Counted from the stretch's first letter, positions 1 through 7,486 are shown. The stretch: 7,597 nt of DNA from Chloroflexota bacterium (GCA_023392115.1 JAEVZT010000280.1:1-7597), one strand, 5' to 3'. Program-made: numbers and translations. Notes: a model not told the origin generated them from the sequence alone.

Positions 1-3000
1 ATCCGCCGCTGGTTGAGCCTCGACGGAAAAACCCCCGATCTGGAAACCATCGCGGCGCGGACGCAGCCCGCCGACAATTTTCTCGACCTGTTTGCCGGAA
101 AGACGCGGACGGCGTTCCAGTTGGAGCGGCGCTGGGTTGAAGCGTCGGCGCGTCAGATTCCGGCGGGCGCGGAGACGCGCACCGTCGTCCTGATGCGCGA
201 AGTGAACGCCAGCCCGACAAGCCCCGATTCGTTCGACGTGAGCGCGGCGATCGCCATCGCTGGCGAGATCAGCGCGACGATCAACGCCGGTTTGAGCGTC
301 GAACAGGTGCTGCAAGCCTTGATCACGATCGTCCACAAGGCGATTCCCGCCGACGCTGGCGAAATCTGCCTGTGGGACGAAACTGAACAGCGGTTGACCC
401 CGCGCGGCTGGGTCGGCGATATGGCTTACGTGCTGGCGCTGGCGGAAACCGGCGGGGCATACGCGCTCGACGAGGGCATCAGCGGCTGGATCGCCCGCTA
501 CCGCAAACCGGCGCTGGTCGCCGACGTGAGCGACCCGGCGGCGCTGCGTCCCAAGCTCGACGCGGGCGGCTACCGCAGTTTCGTCGGCGTGCCGCTGCTC
601 ATGGGCGAGCGCTTCATCGGCACGTTCGAACTTGCCAGCAAACAGGGCGGGCGCTTCTCGGCGGCTGAACTGGCGCTGCTGCAAGCTGTCGCCCCGCAGA
701 TGACGACGTCGATTTACAACGCGCAGCTCTACGCCGAGCAGTCGCGGCGCATCGAAGACCTCGCCGGCTTGCAGGACATGAGCTACGTCAGCGGCGATCC
801 GGAAAGCACCTATGCCGCCCTGACCGAACGCATCGCCCGGCTGCTCGGCGCTGAGATCTGCGGCATTCTGCTCTACAACGAACTGCGCGGAGCGCTGGTG
901 GCACAGCCGCCGTTCTACGGCTTGCCGGTTCACGCCGTCCGCAGCTATGCGATTCCCGTCCCCGAAGGCAGTCCGCAGCACGACATTTGGCGGCTGCAGC
1001 CATCGTGGATGTCGAACGATCTGGTTGACGAACCGATCGCCGGGTCGTCGGGCATGAGCCTGTTGATCAACGCGGCGGGCGTCTACAACACGCTGCTGAT
1101 GCCGCTCGAAGTCGGCGTGCGCCGCATCGGCATGATTCAGGTCGCCAACAAGCCGTCGCACGGAGGTTTCACGCCGCAGGACGTTCAGCACCTGCGGCTG
1201 CTGGCGGCGCAGGCGGCGGTGATCGTCGAGGAGATTCGGCTGGCGGGGCAGATCGAGAGCCAGACGGCTGAGCTTTCCGGCTTGCGCGAGATCACGCAGG
1301 CGTTCGGCGAGAGCGGTGACGAAGAAGCGCTGTTCGCTACCCTGACCCGGCGGATCGCGCGGCTGCTCGACGTCGAAATGTGCGGCTTCCTGACGTATGA
1401 CTCCAACAGCCGCCGCTTGATCGCTCAGCCGCCGTTTTACGGTTTGGACGATGCCACCGCTGCCGGTTACGCGATCGCGCTTGAACCGGAGAGCGCTGCC
1501 GAGCGCGTCTGGCTCAACGAGGATTACTGGTACAGCAACCACGTCAGCACCGACGCGCTCGCCGTGAGCGCGGGGCTGGCGGATTTCGCGTCCGCGAACG
1601 CCGTCAAGGGGATACTGTTCGCCGTCCTGTCGACCGGCGAGCGGCGGATCGGCGTGGTGCAGGTCGCCAACCGGCGCGGCGGCGAGTTCAGCGATCATGA
1701 CGCGCGCCTGCTGGTGATCTTCGCTGGACAGATCGCCGGAATGCTCGACACGACGCGCCGTTTCCGTGAAGCACAGCGCCAGTCGGAAGAAGTCGAACGT
1801 CTCTACGGGACGATCGAACAGCACTACAACGAGCGCCTGCTCGAACTCGACGCCCTTTCGCGCGAGGAACAGGCGCGCTCGGAACGCTTGCAGCGGCGCG
1901 TCGAGCAGTTGAGTCAGGTGTTCGAACTCGGTCAAATGGTGCAGACCAACGTCGACGCGGCGATGATGCTCGAAGCCATCGCCTACAGCGTCCAGCAGAG
2001 CTGCCATTTCAACGTCGTCATGATGGCGCTGCTCGATAAGGCGTCGGGCGAAATCCGCCGCGTCGCTCAGGCGGGACTGCCACCCGAAGCCTTCGACGCC
2101 GCCAAGACGCGGAAGATCGCGCTGACGCAGTTCGAAAAGCTCTACCAGAAAGACGAATTCCGCATCAGCGAGTCGTATTTCCTGCCGCGTGAAAAGTCCC
2201 CGGCGTGGTACGTCGCCGGGTTGGAGACGTTCAGCGCGAGTTCCGCCGCTGCCGATGAGCCGCCCGCGCTTGAAGCGCACGAGTGGCACGAGGGCGATAT
2301 GCTGCTCGTCCCGATTCACGGACCGTTCGGCAGCTTGATGGGCGTCATGAGCGTTGACCGCCCCGCCGACGGGATGCGTCCCGACCTCAACACCGTCGAA
2401 ATCCTCGAAATTTTCGCCCACCAGACGGCGACGATGATCGAAAACACGCGCCTGTACGCGACGACGACGCGCAGCGCCGAACAGGAAGCGCAGTTAAATC
2501 AGGTGATGGAAGCGATCGCCAGCACGCTCGATATGGGCGAGATTGTCGAAGCCGTCGCGCGCGGATCGCTGCGGCTGCTGCCGTTCATGCGCCTGACGAT
2601 GGCGCTCCTCGACACCGACGGGCAGGGTTTCGACGTGCTGCACGCGACTGTCAAGAGCGACAGTTCGCTAACCACCGGGCATGAACGGCGCTCGAACCTG
2701 AGCCATACGGCGCTCGGACTCGCCTTTGAAACCGGGCAGGATCAGCTTTATCAAGCCGACGACCCTGCCATGCAGTCGTTTGACGATCTGCGGAGTTGGG
2801 CGGCGCAGGGCGAGCGGACGGCGCTGGTCGTCCCGCTGATCACCGGCGGCGTCTGCCTCGGCGCGATGCACATCGGCAGCGACTTGATCCGCGCCTTCGG
2901 CTTCGAGGAATACCGCCCGCTCTTGCAGCGTATCGCCAACCTCGCGGCGGTCGCAGTGCAGAACGCGCGCCTGTTCAGCCAAGCGGTCAACCTGCGCCTG

Positions 3001-6000
3001 TTCAACGAGTCGGTCGTCCAGTCGATCCAGCAGGGGATCATCGTCCTCGACAGTTCCGGGCGCGTTATCACCGTCAACGATTACACGCGCCGCCGCTTCG
3101 GCTGGGATGGCGATGTTCAGCGGCGCGACCTGTTCGAGTACCGCCCGTCGCTGCGTTTTCTGGCGGATACGCTGCGCGCGGTAGTCGAGGGCGGCGAGCC
3201 GCAGTCGATGCTCAACCAGTCGATCGATGAGGATGGCGAGGCGCGGGTGCAGAACTTCTACTTCTACCCGCTGCGCTCCGCCGACGCCGTGCGCGGCGCG
3301 GTGCTGCTGATCGACGACGTGACCGAACGCGCGCGGCTAGAAGAGGAACTCGCCGCGCGAACGCGCCGGTTGAGCCTGCTCAACCGCATTTCGGTCGCGC
3401 TGGCGCAGTCGCTCGACACTGAAAACGTCCTCGACGTTGCCATGCGCGAACTCGGGCAGGTGTTCGACATCGAACGGGCGAAAGCCTACCTGATCGACCG
3501 TGACGCGCACGGCGCGCGGTTGATCGTCGAGCGCCCGCGCGGCGATCTGCCGCCGACCGACGTGATCGACATCCAGCGCAGCGCCGTGTTCCAGACGATT
3601 CTCGGCTCGGTCAAGGCGCTGGTGATCGAGGATGTTGCCGCGTGGCAAGGCGACGAGGCGATTCGCGCCGAAATCAGCGGGCGCGGTTTGAGCGCCTACT
3701 TCGCCCTGCCGATGATCGTTGGCGGGCAGGTGAGCGGCGTGTTCGAGTTTGAAGTCAGCGGCGCGCCGCATTACATCGAGGACGAGCGCATCGAACTGGC
3801 GCTGATCGTCGCCAATCAGGCGGCGATCGCCGTGCTCAACGCCAGCCTACTCGAACAGACGCTCGTCCGCACGCGCGAGCTGGAAACGCTGCTCGAAGCG
3901 GCGCAGGCGACTTCGTACACGCTCGACCTCGACGAAGTGTTCGCCAGCGTCGTCCGGCTGATCTTGCAGGCGCTGGAGATGGACGACTGCGCTCTGATGA
4001 TGTATGACGACATCGAGGAAGCGCTGCGGGTTGAACTCACGATGAACCGGATGGGCGACGACAGCCACCTCGTGCCGTCGGGGACGGTATACGACCTGCG
4101 CCAGTACCCGGCGCGCATGCGCGCCGTCCACGAGGGGCATATCGCCGTCATCCGTCACGACGATCCGAACGGTGACGCGAAGGAACTGGCGGAAATGCGC
4201 GAGACCGGGGGGCGCGCGCGAATGCTCGTGCCGCTCGTCGTCCACGATCAGGCGATCGGCTTGCTGCAAGTCGATCTGCGCGCCGAATACCGGGCGCTGA
4301 CGCACCGCGAAGTCCGCATGGCGCAGGCGCTGGCCGCGCAGGCGGCGACCTCGATCGAGAACGCGCGCCTGTCGACCGAAACGGCGGCGCAGGTCGAACA
4401 GTCGCTTGTGATCAACGAGCTGAGCCGCGCGATTTCGTCGACGATGGACATTGACACGATCATCCGCATCGTGCGCGAGCAGGTGCCGAACCTTACCACC
4501 GCCGAAGAAATCTACATGGCGCTGTATAACGCTGATACGGATGAAATTACGTTCCCGATGGCGGTGCGCGCGGGACAGGATATCGCCATTCCGCCGCGGG
4601 CAATGGGCAGCGACGAAGTCTCGTTCATCATTCGTCACCGCCGCCCGCTGCCGCTCGGCGGCGAGAACCCCGACGCGAACGAGGTGCGGCGCAACCTCGG
4701 CATCGCCAACGGCGAAGAGGACGCGCAGCGCTATCTCGGCGTGCCGCTGATCGCCGGCGATCAGGTGATCGGCGTGCTGGCAGTCCGCGACCGCGAGCAG
4801 AAGCGCCCGTTCGGCTTGAACGACCAGCGTATCCTGACGACGATCGGCGCGCAGATTGGCGCGACGATCCAGAACGCGCGCCTGTTCGCCCGCGTTCAGA
4901 ACTTCGCCGCCGAACTCAACCAGCGCGTCGAAGAACGGACGCTGGAGCTTCAGGAAGAAGCCGAAAAGAACTCGGCGATCGTTGCCGGTATCGCCGACGG
5001 CGTGCTGCTGGCGGACGCCAACGGCGTCGTCATCCTGTTCAACAACGCGGCGGAAGCGATCCTCGGCTTGGCGAGCGCCGACGTAATTGGCAAGCCGCTG
5101 GCGCATTTGAGCGACGTCGAAGGCGCGGCGGCGTGGACGCGCGCGCTCGACAACTGGGCGACCAACCCGCACAACCCGGACGACGAAATGACGCTCGACC
5201 GGCTCGATCTCGGCAGGCGGATCGTCAGCATCCACGCCGCGCCGGTGTATGTCGGCGACCAACTGCTCGGTACGGTGGCGGTCTTCCGCGACGTGACGAA
5301 AGACGTGGAAGTCGACCGCATGAAGAGCGAGTTCATCTCGAACGTTTCGCACGAGCTGCGCACCCCGATGACGAGCATCATGGGCTATGTCGACCTGCTG
5401 ATGAAGGGCGCGGTCGGCGAGATCAGCGAGCAGCAGCGGCAGTTCCTCGGCACGATCAAGAACAATGCCAGCCGCCTGACGACGCTCGTCAACGACCTGC
5501 TCGACATCTCGCGCCTCGACACCGGACGCGATCAGGTGCGCACGACCGACGTCGATGTGAAAGCGGTGGTCGACGGCGTCGTCGCCAGCCTGCGCGGGCG
5601 GTCGGAGTACGAGGGCAAGGCGATGACGATCGCGGCGGCTGTCGAGCCGGACGTGCCGCTGATCCGCGCCGACCGCGACAAGGTGACGCAAATTCTGACG
5701 AACATTGCCGACAATGCTTTCAACTACACCTATGCCGGTGGTAAGATTGACATCGGAGCAAAGCTTCACCCCGACAAACCGCACGTCCTGCTGACCGTGC
5801 AGGACAACGGGATTGGCATTCCAGAGGAATTTCAATCGCGCATCTGGACGCGCTTCGAGCGCCATGAAGAACACGCGTTGGTGATGGACGTTGCCGGGAC
5901 GGGGTTGGGGCTGTCGATCGTCAAGACGCTGGTCGAAATGCACGGCGGTGACATCTGGTTCAAGTCCGAAGTCAACCGCGGGACGACGTTCTACATCTCG

Positions 6001-6063
6001 CTGCCGATTTCACTGCCGAACGAGGCGGCGCGCGACGCCAACCGGCACACCGTTGAAGGGTAG
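1..6063 (+). CDS. Multi-GAF/PAS sensor histidine kinase (5' partial)
   Basis: Cytoplasmic-type sensor kinase of a two-component system: it should autophosphorylate a histidine with ATP and pass the phosphate to a receiver aspartate. The frame is open to the left edge. The first possible start, TTG at 13, has no ribosome binding site, and residues 25-69 (WVEASARQIPAG, then VVLMREVN) resemble a PAS C-terminus, so the true start lies upstream. Approximate domains: PAS tail to 70; GAF1 78-246; GAF2 251-419; GAF3 420-594; coiled coil 594-639; GAF4 637-820; GAF5 828-995; PAS 997-1114; GAF6 1121-1287; GAF7 1293-1460; GAF8 1464-1632; helical linker 1633-1657; PAS 1658-1767; HisKA 1771-1844; HATPase_c 1880-2003. 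Phospho-acceptor is His1784 in SHELRTP; N-box Asn1905; G1 box DNGIGIP from Asp1935; G2 box GTGLG 1966-1970. No membrane segment is visible. Domain edges are judged by eye; ligands of the GAF and PAS domains are unknown. Confidence 0.95.
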   Translation: MRRWLSLDGKTPDLETIAARTQPADNFLDLFAGKTRTAFQLERRWVEASARQIPAGAETRTVVLMREVNASPTSPDSFDVSAAIAIAGEISATINAGLSVEQVLQALITIVHKAIPADAGEICLWDETEQRLTPRGWVGDMAYVLALAETGGAYALDEGISGWIARYRKPALVADVSDPAALRPKLDAGGYRSFVGVPLLMGERFIGTFELASKQGGRFSAAELALLQAVAPQMTTSIYNAQLYAEQSRRIEDLAGLQDMSYVSGDPESTYAALTERIARLLGAEICGILLYNELRGALVAQPPFYGLPVHAVRSYAIPVPEGSPQHDIWRLQPSWMSNDLVDEPIAGSSGMSLLINAAGVYNTLLMPLEVGVRRIGMIQVANKPSHGGFTPQDVQHLRLLAAQAAVIVEEIRLAGQIESQTAELSGLREITQAFGESGDEEALFATLTRRIARLLDVEMCGFLTYDSNSRRLIAQPPFYGLDDATAAGYAIALEPESAAERVWLNEDYWYSNHVSTDALAVSAGLADFASANAVKGILFAVLSTGERRIGVVQVANRRGGEFSDHDARLLVIFAGQIAGMLDTTRRFREAQRQSEEVERLYGTIEQHYNERLLELDALSREEQARSERLQRRVEQLSQVFELGQMVQTNVDAAMMLEAIAYSVQQSCHFNVVMMALLDKASGEIRRVAQAGLPPEAFDAAKTRKIALTQFEKLYQKDEFRISESYFLPREKSPAWYVAGLETFSASSAAADEPPALEAHEWHEGDMLLVPIHGPFGSLMGVMSVDRPADGMRPDLNTVEILEIFAHQTATMIENTRLYATTTRSAEQEAQLNQVMEAIASTLDMGEIVEAVARGSLRLLPFMRLTMALLDTDGQGFDVLHATVKSDSSLTTGHERRSNLSHTALGLAFETGQDQLYQADDPAMQSFDDLRSWAAQGERTALVVPLITGGVCLGAMHIGSDLIRAFGFEEYRPLLQRIANLAAVAVQNARLFSQAVNLRLFNESVVQSIQQGIIVLDSSGRVITVNDYTRRRFGWDGDVQRRDLFEYRPSLRFLADTLRAVVEGGEPQSMLNQSIDEDGEARVQNFYFYPLRSADAVRGAVLLIDDVTERARLEEELAARTRRLSLLNRISVALAQSLDTENVLDVAMRELGQVFDIERAKAYLIDRDAHGARLIVERPRGDLPPTDVIDIQRSAVFQTILGSVKALVIEDVAAWQGDEAIRAEISGRGLSAYFALPMIVGGQVSGVFEFEVSGAPHYIEDERIELALIVANQAAIAVLNASLLEQTLVRTRELETLLEAAQATSYTLDLDEVFASVVRLILQALEMDDCALMMYDDIEEALRVELTMNRMGDDSHLVPSGTVYDLRQYPARMRAVHEGHIAVIRHDDPNGDAKELAEMRETGGRARMLVPLVVHDQAIGLLQVDLRAEYRALTHREVRMAQALAAQAATSIENARLSTETAAQVEQSLVINELSRAISSTMDIDTIIRIVREQVPNLTTAEEIYMALYNADTDEITFPMAVRAGQDIAIPPRAMGSDEVSFIIRHRRPLPLGGENPDANEVRRNLGIANGEEDAQRYLGVPLIAGDQVIGVLAVRDREQKRPFGLNDQRILTTIGAQIGATIQNARLFARVQNFAAELNQRVEERTLELQEEAEKNSAIVAGIADGVLLADANGVVILFNNAAEAILGLASADVIGKPLAHLSDVEGAAAWTRALDNWATNPHNPDDEMTLDRLDLGRRIVSIHAAPVYVGDQLLGTVAVFRDVTKDVEVDRMKSEFISNVSHELRTPMTSIMGYVDLLMKGAVGEISEQQRQFLGTIKNNASRLTTLVNDLLDISRLDTGRDQVRTTDVDVKAVVDGVVASLRGRSEYEGKAMTIAAAVEPDVPLIRADRDKVTQILTNIADNAFNYTYAGGKIDIGAKLHPDKPHVLLTVQDNGIGIPEEFQSRIWTRFERHEEHALVMDVAGTGLGLSIVKTLVEMHGGDIWFKSEVNRGTTFYISLPISLPNEAARDANRHTVEG
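751..1785 (+). repeat. Tandem paralogous GAF2-GAF3 unit inside the kinase gene
   Basis: Two adjacent GAF domains of about 170 residues (751-1257 and 1258-1785) share more than the general GAF fold. Both carry RIARLL near the start, an identical QPPFYGL (904-924 and 1426-1446), a Trp-containing segment followed by SN (WMSND and WYSNH), and RRIG followed two residues later by QVAN near the end. The other GAF domains of this protein lack QPPFYGL. This looks like a duplication of one domain within the gene; the DNA copies have diverged mainly at third codon positions. It could also reflect two members of one GAF subfamily assembled separately. Confidence 0.7.
2959..2976 (+). repeat. 18-bp exact repeat at GAF exit helix, copy 1 (GAF5)
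   Basis: This stretch encodes QNARLF at the end of GAF5 and is identical over 18 bases to 4870-4887 at the end of GAF8. GAF7 (from 4358) shares 15 of these bases, and GAF4 (encoding ENTRLY, from 2440) is a looser match. The motif is the conserved exit helix of GAF domains in this kinase style, so the DNA identity is explained by shared protein sequence plus strong codon bias, or by domain duplication or conversion within the gene. Confidence 0.7.
4870..4887 (+). repeat. 18-bp exact repeat at GAF exit helix, copy 2 (GAF8)
   Basis: This is the second copy of the 18-base sequence at 2959-2976, here encoding QNARLF at the end of GAF8, just before the helical linker that leads to the last PAS domain. 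It sits inside the coding region and has no apparent role at the DNA level. Confidence 0.7.
5311..6015 (+). other. Kinase transmitter core (HisKA plus HATPase_c)
   Basis: This segment encodes the catalytic end of the kinase. The H-box reads SHELRTP, with phospho-accepting His1784 (codon 5350-5352), an acidic residue directly after it and Thr at +4. In the HisKA family that E-x-x-T arrangement supports phosphatase as well as kinase activity. The ATP-binding domain has the expected order: N-box with Asn1905 (codon 5713-5715), G1 box DNGIGIP (5803-5823), an F-box-like WTRFER, and G2 box GTGLG (5896-5910), followed by the usual MHGG and a terminal beta strand ending near ISLPI. All catalytic motifs are intact. 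There is no receiver or Hpt domain after the core, so the kinase is not a hybrid at its C-terminus. Confidence 0.93.
6055..6060 (+). promoter_or_regulatory. Ribosome binding site of the response regulator
   Basis: GAAGGG, six bases before the ATG at 6067, lies inside the last codons of the kinase gene. Its position supports this ATG as the start and suggests translational coupling: ribosomes finishing the kinase at TAG 6061-6063 are already at the start of the receiver gene. Confidence 0.7.
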
Positions 6064-6066
6064 AGC

Positions 6067-6441
6067 ATGGCGCACATTCTAGTCGCGGAAGACGAGCGCG
6101 ACATCCGCGAATTGATCACGTTTACGCTGATGTTCGCCGGGCATCAGGTCACGCCGGCGAGCAACGGCGCTGACGCCGTCGATCTGGCGGCGCAGGCGAA
6201 ACCCGACCTGATCATGCTCGACGTGCGCATGCCGAAGATGACCGGCTATGAAGCCTGCCGCCAGATCAAGCAGCTTACGGGGATGCAGGACACGCCGGTG
6301 ATCTTCCTGTCGGCGAAAGGGCAGGACGAAGAGATTCAGAGCGGCATCGATGCGGGCGCGGCGGCGTACATCCTCAAGCCGTTCACGCCCGACGACCTGA
6401 CGCGCCGGGTGGCGGAAATCCTAGACGAAAAACGTGAGTAG
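6067..6441 (+). CDS. Receiver-only response regulator (CheY-like)
   Basis: A 124-residue single REC domain with no output domain. The acidic pocket is Glu8-Asp9, the phospho-acceptor is Asp52 in LIMLDVRMP, the switch Ser is Ser82 in FLSAKG, the switch aromatic is Tyr101, and the conserved Lys is Lys104 in LKPF. All residues needed for phosphorylation and switching are present. It starts 3 bases after the kinase stop, with a good ribosome binding site overlapping the kinase end, so the two are very probably a cognate pair. Without a DNA-binding or enzymatic domain it should work by binding a partner protein, or as a shuttle or phosphate sink for another component. The C-terminus ends right after the last helix (ILDEKRE), so nothing appears to have been lost by frameshift; the next gene starts with its own complete domain. 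Confidence 0.95.
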   Translation: MAHILVAEDERDIRELITFTLMFAGHQVTPASNGADAVDLAAQAKPDLIMLDVRMPKMTGYEACRQIKQLTGMQDTPVIFLSAKGQDEEIQSGIDAGAAAYILKPFTPDDLTRRVAEILDEKRE

Positions 6442-6463
6442 CGGCGGGGCATCGTAACTTTCA

Positions 6464-7486
6464 ATGAGCGCCATTACAGCGGGCGGAGATCTAATCCATT
6501 ATGAGGTACTCGGTCGCGGGCGACCTGTCGTGCTGGTTCACGGCTGGATCGGCTCGTGGGGCTACTGGGTGCCGACGATGCAGCACTTGCAGACGCACTA
6601 CCGCCTGTACGCGCTCGACCTCTACGGCTACGGCGATTCCGCCAAGAACCCGGCGAAATACACGCTCGAACATCAGGTGGCGCTGCTCGAAGATTTCATG
6701 CAAGACCTCGGCATCGCCAAAGCCGCGCTGATCGGTCACGGCTTGGGGGCGATGGTTTGCGCCGAATACGCGCGGCGCTACCCCGACCGCGTCCCGCGGC
6801 TGATCCTCGTCGGCGCGCCGCTGTACGATCCCGGCGATCTCGACAAGCGCGCCCCCGTCGCGCGGAAAGTCCGACAGCGCGCCGCAGAACCGGCGGCAGC
6901 GCCGGGACTGACGCCGAACGCGGCGACGATCATGAGTGCCAGCGCCGCCATGCGCCTCGCGCTGGTCGAAGCGGCGCGCGCCCGTGCCGGCGGTCAGCTT
7001 CCGCCGGAACTCGAAGCAGCGGCGACTGTCAGCCGCCCTGAACCTGTCGCGCCGGCGCATAATCCGCTGCTGCCGCTGATGACGGCAATGCCGCCGGAAG
7101 AAATCCTCGCGCGTTGTTTTCGGCGCGGCGAACCGAATTTCGACAAACTAAGTGTCGACGTCGCCCGTATGGACGCGCGCGCGCCGCGCGGGATGATCGA
7201 ACAGTTTGATTCCGGTCGCCTGCTCGACACGCTGCGCCTGCTCGACATTCCGATGCTCATCATGCACGGCACCGACGACCCGCTGATCCCGCCGCCGGCA
7301 GACGACGTCTTGAATTACCTGACGCTCGAACGGGAGAACTCGCTGCTGCCGATCCTGCTGCCGAACGTGCGCCACTTCCCGATGATCGAGGATGACCGCT
7401 TTTTCCGCCTTGCCAACGACTTTCTTGAAGCCCCTGACCCCAACCGCATCGCCGTCAAGGAACGATGGCGCCGGCGCAACCGCTAA
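6464..7486 (+). CDS. Alpha/beta-hydrolase-fold protein lacking the nucleophile serine
   Basis: A 340-residue alpha/beta hydrolase-fold protein. VVLVHGWIGSWGYW (22-35) is the strand 3 and oxyanion-hole HG region, and LDLYGYGDS (51-59) is the typical next strand-loop. The nucleophile elbow reads IGHGLGAM (90-97), with Gly93 (codon GGC 6740-6742) where the family has Ser, as in GHSLG. The other triad positions look present: Asp272 in HGTDDPLIP and His304 in RHFPMIED. The cap region between about 122 and 245 is long and Ala/Pro rich around 138-200. The C-terminus is a short basic tail (KERWRRRNR). No signal peptide is seen. ATG 6464 is the only credible start: an in-frame GTG at 6434 meets a stop at 6455. 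The ribosome binding site is weak (GGGG near 6446). Either a non-hydrolytic family member, an enzyme with a different mechanism, or a recent inactivation; substrate unknown. Confidence 0.9.
   Translation: MSAITAGGDLIHYEVLGRGRPVVLVHGWIGSWGYWVPTMQHLQTHYRLYALDLYGYGDSAKNPAKYTLEHQVALLEDFMQDLGIAKAALIGHGLGAMVCAEYARRYPDRVPRLILVGAPLYDPGDLDKRAPVARKVRQRAAEPAAAPGLTPNAATIMSASAAMRLALVEAARARAGGQLPPELEAAATVSRPEPVAPAHNPLLPLMTAMPPEEILARCFRRGEPNFDKLSVDVARMDARAPRGMIEQFDSGRLLDTLRLLDIPMLIMHGTDDPLIPPPADDVLNYLTLERENSLLPILLPNVRHFPMIEDDRFFRLANDFLEAPDPNRIAVKERWRRRNR

Noticed and set aside
13..15. TTG as the real start of the kinase.
   Set aside because: No ribosome binding site precedes it, the frame is open to base 1, and the following residues look like the end of a PAS domain, so the start is probably outside the window.
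232..4900. Phytochrome-like bilin-binding GAF domain.
   Set aside because: None of the GAF domains shows the Cys-His chromophore-binding signature or a following PHY domain.
5133..5744. A 203-codon plus-strand open frame in another phase within the kinase core.
   Set aside because: It overlaps the HisKA H-box and N-box in the true frame, and its own translation is Arg/Ala/Pro-rich low complexity.
3847..5943. A 698-codon open frame on the minus strand inside the kinase gene.
   Set aside because: It lies wholly antisense to well-defined GAF, PAS and HisKA domains. Its translation is dominated by Arg, Val, His and Asp with no recognisable domain, which is typical of the mirror frame of a GC-rich gene.
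6434..6457. An in-frame GTG upstream as an alternative hydrolase start.
   Set aside because: That frame hits TAA at 6455-6457 before reaching ATG 6464.
6442..6463. Possible promoter or terminator between receiver and hydrolase genes.
   Set aside because: The gap is only 22 bases, with no inverted repeat and no recognisable -35/-10 pair.
6491..7060. A 189-codon minus-strand open frame over the hydrolase gene.
   Set aside because: Antisense to a clear alpha/beta hydrolase; Arg-rich composition and no domain or ribosome binding site support.
7170..7195. GC-rich self-complementary run (alternating GC) that could look like a hairpin.
   Set aside because: It lies inside the hydrolase coding frame, has no T-run, and is explained by Ala/Arg codons.
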